In this document: positions 58,819-64,000 of the stretch, piece by piece
Numbering within the stretch: the stretch's first letter is position 1
Layout of the letters: each line of letters opens with the position of its first letter
Source of the DNA: Microthyrium microscopicum
Lineage: Eukaryota; Ascomycota; Dothideomycetes; Microthyriales; Microthyriaceae
NCBI GenBank assembly: GCA_010405405.1
Contig: MU004234.1
Span: forward strand, 1,631,563 to 1,695,562
DNA length: 64,000 bases
Direction: 5' to 3'
Translations under genes and position numbers: made by a program
Notes under the pieces: generated by a model
Told to the model about the DNA's origin: nothing
The model's database searches: none
Seen by the model: only the letters and a program-made list of their open reading frames with translations

Positions 58819-59159
58819 TGATCATTGTATATTAGAACATTTTATAGATTTCAGTTGATTCATTGTACAAAGACAGAGGCTTTTCCGTAGTGTCCTTGTG
58901 TCCTTGTATGTCCCAGGTTATCATTTGTCCACGAGAAATAAATTAGAGAAACGATTTGGCCCCAAAGTACATCATAGTAGGCATCGAAATGATCGCTAGC
59001 ATGTCAAGAAGACGAATTTCAACCCAAGAATTTTTTCCTTCATAGACTTCAACTCAAGGTGGTTAAGGTAGTACATACCATAGACTTCTTATGTACGTTT
59101 CTTCAAAAGAGGCAAAGATATCTTCAAATCAAGATATAAATTTGAATATAACAATATAT
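58819..59159. other. convergent intergenic, acetyltransferase / aspartate kinase
   Basis: About 340 bp between two 3' ends; AT-rich from 59090. No feature recognised. Confidence 0.45.
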
Positions 59160-61019
59160 CTAGTATAACCAAGGCCCCTTAATAAAATTATTTTCCATCT
59201 CCGATTTCGACGGAATCTTCAGCACATTCTCATGAATAACCGACGTAGCCAACAATGCCTGATCTTTTCGAACAACGACACTGCAATTTCATTAGTTTCC
59301 TCAATGCAAAGACAGCGGATAGACACTTACGATATATTGATCTCACTGGCTCCCTGACTGATCATATATATGTTGATCTTTGCCTCCGCCAACGCATCAA
59401 AAATCTCACTCGATACACCGACCATGTTCTTCATCTTATGTCCTACGACGGAGATGATCGCCCTCTCGTCCGAGACATTCACAGTTCCAAACGTCTCCAG
59501 ATCCCCGATCAGCCGCTGCAAGCGCTCTGGGCTGTCGATATTCTCCAATGCAACGGATATGCTTCGTTCGCTGCTTGTTACCAAGTCGATGTTGAGTTTG
59601 TGTTTGGTAAACTGCTCGAGCACGCTGACGAGAAAGATGCTGAATTTGCGCTTCTGGTTGCATAGCACGTTTAGAACAGTGATCGGCTCTTTTGCTGTCA
59701 CCGCTGTAGGCACGCGACGGTTTTGGTGCTTTCCGTGGTAGCCGTTACTGAGCAGGAAGGCTTGACTTGGTGGTGAGGCTGGACGGGTCGGTGCGGGCGA
59801 GAGCTCAGGAGATGAAGAGGTACTGCGAGTGGGATAGATTCGTGTGCCGGCACCGCTAGGATTGAAAACGTTCTTCAGTTGTAAGCGTATGCCAGCGTGG
59901 CGAATTTGATCGACTGCAAGAGGGTGGACGACCTGAAGTATAGTTAGATGAGAGTCTCATAACCAGCTATAGGCAGTAAATCGTACCTCACTGCCGTAAT
60001 ATGTAAGTTCTGCAGCTTCCTCAACCGTCACTGCAGGCAGCAAACGCGCAGAAGGTATCTTCCTCGGGTCCGACGTGTATATCCCGTCCACTTCCTTCCA
60101 AATCTGAAGTTCATGAGCTCGAAGACCGAGAGCACATAGTGCGGCACAGAAGTCTGAGTAGCCGCGACCAACTGCTTTCATCAAGGAATCAGGCATGATG
60201 CCAAAGAAGCCTATATCTACTTAGCAACAAGCACACGGATCAAAGAAGCCACACGGACCTGTAAGAACCGGAAGACGTCCATCACATTGCTCAATCTTTA
60301 ACGCAATCTGTTGAGCCAGAAGAGGGTAGACTTCAGATCCTAATTGTTCTATAGCATATCTTTGATTGCTGACAGAAGAGCCGAAGGCTTCTTCCACGAG
60401 GTTGTCAAGGAATACCGCTTGTGCCGGTATACCCTACCAGGTTATCAGTAACCGGATGAAGACCAAAGTATATCAAAGAGAACTAACCTTGACTTGAAGT
60501 GCCGCAGCAACAATGATACAAGCAAGTCTTTCTCCAAGCGCAAGTATTCGATCCTTCGCTCGAGGCGAGAGCTCTCCAACTGTCTACCATTTGTTAGCAT
60601 TCGAACGAATTAGCATCCACAAACTTGCTCACCTGCGCTGCGATCATAAAGGCTCGTATCTGCTCGCATTCCTTGGAAACTGTCAGACAAGCGGCTTGTA
60701 GTGTTTCCTTCGCGCTGGCTTCAGTCGACTTTGAAGCAAGATTTTCGAGTATAGAAAAATGATGATCCTTGAGGACATCAAAGACATTGTTCATTTGAAT
60801 CTGTGATGCTAAAGATGTAGATGAGATGAGCTCGATGCATTGTAATAGCAAACTTGTTGTTCCAGAGTTCTTCGTTTTGCCAGAGATGGCTGAACAGACG
60901 ACCGCTACGTTGTTTCGTGCCCAGAATGATGGTATGATTTCACCACAGATGCTGTCTAGTAGCTTTCCTAAGCTTGTTCCTCCATACTTTTGAACAATCC
61001 AATCTTCTTGACGATGCAT
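59160..61019 (-). CDS. aspartate kinase
   Basis: First step of the aspartate pathway: phosphorylates aspartate, leading to homoserine, threonine and methionine. Exons 60633-61019, 60488-60583, 60259-60433, 59987-60210, 59331-59932 and 59160-59280 join in phase to 534 aa. The kinase domain shows WIVQKYGGTSLGK (residues 7-19), VAVVCSAISGKTK, LSPRAKDRILALGE, PVLTGFFGIMP, GRGYSDFCAALCALGL, IWKEVDGIYTSDPR and ELTYYGSEVVHPLA. In the FFGIMP region most homologues have FFG plus a longer loop. The regulatory ACT pair starts near residue 365 (ITVLNVLCNQKRKFSIFLVSV; IISVVGHKMKNMVGVSSEIF; INIYMISQGASEINIS). Whether it is feedback-sensitive cannot be read from sequence alone. It could be the housekeeping Hom3 or a pathway paralogue. 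Confidence 0.92.
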
Positions 61020-61574
61020 TTTGTAGGTTAGTATTTTTGACTGGGGAGAAACGTTTCAGTGACGATGACAGGTAGAGGAGAGCTATTTGATATATTGTGA
61101 GTTAATACAGACGACGTAACACTTTAATGCATTTTCTAAATGCCATGCCTGGGAGCATTGTTGGTTGATGCCGCACTGGCGGCACACAAGCAACAACTCG
61201 GGGTTTGCTGGGCTTCGGGATTTGGAGTATCGCTCAAGAGCCCATCTCAATGGAACTTGAGCATTTAGCCTTTGGACAGCTCCTATTGCAGAATGCTTGA
61301 ACAAAGGGCTGAGTGGGAACTCCGAATTGGATTCTAGCCCATGGGACGGCGTAGAAGTGATCTGAGAGTATAAACAAATTCTTTGCACTAATGTCTCTCA
61401 TTCGATTCCTTGCCTTGGGGATGTGAAGTCCAGAGTCGTGTGCAGTTCCTATTCTTACAACTAAACTTACAAATTGATTTACAGGATGTGGCCACTACGA
61501 AATTTCGCTATGTCGCTGATTGAGGGACAATTCTGCCATAGACTAGACGTTTGAACAGAAGAACTGAGCTGAAT
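61020..61574. other. intergenic, aspartate kinase promoter / hydrolase 3' end
   Basis: About 555 bp between minus-strand genes. A CCG-N6-CGG pair lies at 61171-61182, a spacing different from the two other candidate sites, so it is weak evidence. No gene seen. Confidence 0.4.
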
Positions 61575-62603
61575 CTACGTCTTAGGCCCGTTCTCTACTG
61601 AACCAGCCTCTGGTACGAGTTGAGCAAGTACTTCTTCTAGTTTACTCTTGGCTAAGTCGAAATGACTGCCATCGTACTCTGTGAGAATACTGTGAGGTAG
61701 TCGTTCGTTCAGGTAACGGATTTGCTGCACCGGCGCGTTTTTGTCCTGAGTTCCGTGCCATATTTGCACTTTATCATAATCAACATCTTCGAAGTCGAAG
61801 CCCCAGTCCAAATCAGATAGTAGCTCAGCTTCCTGTGTGGTCCCTCTTGCACCTTGCGCAAATGCTTCAAAAATAATGCGGAATATAAGTTCTCTCCGCT
61901 CAGCGACAGACTCTTCGGCTGACACCGTCTTGTCTCCAATTTCAGGCTCTCCCCTTCTTAGCTGCGACTCTTTCTTCTCATCCTTGAGCAGCCCATCAAG
62001 ATAACGCGTCACGACATCTGTCTGCGCCGTCCTCTTGAGGAAATTCACCATTGCGTCTGCAACCATTGTGAATCCAGCAGGCCACGACCGTACCGCCATA
62101 GCAGTCATATGGCCCAGCCGTGGTACACCCGCCGTCCCCGCGCGCCATGGCCCTGCACTTGCAAAGAGTCCCACCGCCGACATCATCTCGTGAGGTAGTA
62201 CGCGCGCACAAGCCAGCGCATACGGCCCTCCACCTGACCCACCAAGCACAGCAAAGCGCTCGATGTTGACATGGTGTGCAAACTCGAAGACATCAGCCGG
62301 CCAATCGAGTATTTTGCGGTTAGGCTGAAATGTGCTGAGGCCGAAGCCTGGACGGTCAAGAGCGAAGAGCCGGATGTTGCGCCGATGGGCTAGCTTCGTG
62401 ATGGACCCAGCTTCGAGCCGTGAGGAGGGGAAGCCGTGGAAGAACAGGAGTGGGTAGCCGGTGGGTGAGCCATACTCTGCGAAGCCGAGAGTACGGCCAT
62501 CGGGGAGTGTGAGGGTCTGGTTCTCGAGATTTGGTTTCGACGTGTGGATGAAGCGCGGTGGAGATGAGGATAGCGAGCGGGTGAGTGTCGTAGGGATTTT
62601 CAT
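61575..62603 (-). CDS. alpha/beta-fold hydrolase, substrate unknown
   Basis: Single exon, 342 aa from the ATG at 62603; the frame continues upstream to a TTG but with no earlier ATG. The N-terminus (KIPTTLTRSLSSSPPRFIH) is basic and Ser-rich and may be a mitochondrial signal. Core motifs are GYPLLFFHGFPSSRLEAG with the oxyanion HGFP, DRPGFGLST, nucleophile Ser in VLGGSGGGPYALACA, acid Asp in HGTQDKNAPV and His in DGSHFDLAKS. It is a general alpha/beta-hydrolase_1 member. It lies next to the aspartate kinase gene on the same strand but is not clearly part of that group. Confidence 0.87.
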   Translation of the reverse strand: MKIPTTLTRSLSSSPPRFIHTSKPNLENQTLTLPDGRTLGFAEYGSPTGYPLLFFHGFPSSRLEAGSITKLAHRRNIRLFALDRPGFGLSTFQPNRKILDWPADVFEFAHHVNIERFAVLGGSGGGPYALACARVLPHEMMSAVGLFASAGPWRAGTAGVPRLGHMTAMAVRSWPAGFTMVADAMVNFLKRTAQTDVVTRYLDGLLKDEKKESQLRRGEPEIGDKTVSAEESVAERRELIFRIIFEAFAQGARGTTQEAELLSDLDWGFDFEDVDYDKVQIWHGTQDKNAPVQQIRYLNERLPHSILTEYDGSHFDLAKSKLEEVLAQLVPEAGSVENGPKT

Positions 62604-62916
62604 GGCGCCGGTAGAACCAAGAACAATTAAAGCATTTTGAGCGATCAATGCTGACAGCTGTATTGCTTACAACTTTTCCTCCAGAATGTGAAGCTTTTCT
62701 TAGAGTTGGAGTTGTTGATGTTTGTTGTTCATGAAGAAGGAGAAAGAGAGCAAAAAGCGTGGCTACAGGGATATCCCTGTCTTTAGCTGGGACCCCTGCC
62801 ACTTGACGCATTCAAGGGCGAATTTCGAGAGTTATTGGAACTTTTTGACATCCAATCGCCCGACTTCGCTTCATAACAATCACCATCAAATTTCGTACTA
62901 TCGACTTGATCGTGAG
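62604..62916. other. divergent intergenic, hydrolase / trpC
   Basis: About 313 bp between divergent genes; it must hold both promoters. No specific site identified. Confidence 0.45.
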
Positions 62917-64000
62917 ATGACTGTTACAATGCCTGAGCTTGATCTGGTTGATCATTCACCTCAACAACCGGTAGCGAAAGCGCCCATTGCCACCGCCTCA
63001 AATGTCATCCTGATCGATAATTATGACAGTTTCACCTGGAATGTATATCAATATTTGGTTCTTGAGGGCGCCACTGTAACCGTATATCGAAACGATGAGC
63101 TCACGGTAGAAGAGCTTGCTAGCAAAAATCCTACCCAGCTCGTTATAAGTCCTGGACCAGGACATCCAGATACCGATGCTGGTATTAGTAACGATGCCAT
63201 TCGCCATTTCGCAGGCAAAATACCTATTCTAGGCGTGTGTTTGGGCGAGTAAGTACAGATCCTAACAATCGATCAATTGATGCTCAATGGAACAGGCAAT
63301 GCATGTATTCGGTGTTTGGCGGCACAGTTGATGTCACTGGGGAGATTTTACATGGAAAGACGTCTCAGTTGGCTCATGATGGGAAGGGATGCTATAATGG
63401 TTTGCCACAGAACCTTCCGGTCACCAGATATCATTCTCTAGCTGGGACTCATTTGACTTTACCAAGCTGTCTCGAGATCACTAGCTGGACAAACAGTTCT
63501 GATGGCGAAACTAAAGTCATTATGGGCGTAAGGCATAAAGAATACACCATCGAAGGAGTACAATTTCACCCGGAGAGTATTCTCACAGCTGAGGGTCGGC
63601 CAATGCTTTGGAACTTCTTGAAGCTTCAGGGTGGTACTTGGGCAGAGAGTGAGCAACTAGCGAAGCGAACAACGACAGTGAAATCCTCAAGTGGCGCATC
63701 ATCTGGCAAGAGAAACATACTTGAGGATATCTACGACCACCGAAAAGCAATGGTTGCTGAACAGAAACGGATCCCATCACAGAGACCAGAAGACCTTCAG
63801 TCTGCATATGATCTCAATCTCGCTCCACCACAGATTTCGTTTCCAGATCGTTTAAAGCTATCTCCATATCCGCTGTCGTTGATGGCCGAAATCAAGCGAG
63901 CTTCACCATCAAAAGGCGTTATTTCGCTGTCAGCATGTGCACCAGCCCAAGCTCGCACATATGCTCTGGCTGGGGCCAGTGTTATCTCAGTCCTTACGGA
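62917..64000 (+). CDS. trpC: TrpC trifunctional tryptophan enzyme, 5' part
   Basis: Ascomycete fusion of glutamine amidotransferase (anthranilate synthase II), indole-3-glycerol-phosphate synthase and phosphoribosylanthranilate isomerase. Exons 62917-63248 and 63296 to the window edge are seen, 345 complete codons. The amidotransferase shows [31 protein letters not shown] and the catalytic Cys in GVCLGEQCM (its Glu codon completed by the splice), then GVQFHPES with the catalytic His and Glu. A linker follows, then the IGPS start [17 protein letters not shown] and [17 protein letters not shown]. The isomerase domain must lie beyond 64000. A second ATG at 62929 is possible. Confidence 0.95.

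Noticed and set aside
61171-61182. CCG-N6-CGG in the aspartate kinase upstream region as a shared cluster motif
   Set aside because: The three candidate sites have spacers of 4, 5 and 6 bp. One factor normally uses one spacing, so this is not a consistent motif.
1-64000. CRISPR arrays, rRNA genes, retroviral or LTR elements, PKS or NRPS genes
   Set aside because: None were seen. The window is a eukaryotic gene-dense region with one small DNA transposon remnant.

Overview
The window is nuclear DNA of a filamentous ascomycete (Pezizomycotina). The genes are intron-poor, with short GT-AG introns of about 48-69 nt. The gene set is typical: CreC, a HET-domain protein, a Zn2Cys6 regulator, Cdc14, Dsc1 and a fused TrpC. 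I cannot place it to genus. Twenty-one protein genes are supported. Exon limits were found by reading the splice sites and checking that codon phase closes, with homology remembered rather than searched.

Left part (0.5-21.3 kb): the mitochondrial Rho GTPase Gem1 (-) is divergent from CreC (+). CreC is the WD40 partner of the CreB deubiquitinase. After a long gene-free stretch comes an alpha-arrestin with a PPxY motif. Then follow a HET protein with an unclear internal join, a multi-pass membrane protein, an ABCF ATPase, a membrane-anchored SDR and an unrecognised protein tail-to-tail with it.

Middle (22-36 kb): Cdc14 phosphatase (-), a SETD-type lysine methyltransferase (+), a divergent pair encoding the two halves of a biotin-dependent acyl-CoA carboxylase, the Dsc1/Tul1-type membrane RING ligase and RanBP1. 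From 36.6 to 45.8 kb lies one giant gene for the bridge-like lipid transfer protein Fmp27. A secreted Kelch protein follows, then a 614-bp AT-rich element with near-perfect terminal inverted repeats (a MITE).

Right part (49-64 kb): the most notable region. It holds a PEP-mutase/isocitrate-lyase family enzyme, an O-acetylhomoserine (thiol)-lyase, a Zn2Cys6 regulator, a nitrilase, a homoserine O-acetyltransferase and an aspartate kinase. Aspartate kinase, homoserine O-acetyltransferase and O-acetylhomoserine lyase are the same three activities as FUB3, FUB5 and FUB7 of the fusaric acid cluster, but no polyketide synthase or NRPS is seen here. Nitrilase and acetyltransferase share a 382-bp divergent promoter. 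This may be an undescribed pathway diverting aspartate through O-acetylhomoserine to a nitrile or another gamma-substituted amino acid. An alpha/beta hydrolase and the 5' part of trpC, cut by the window edge, close the region.
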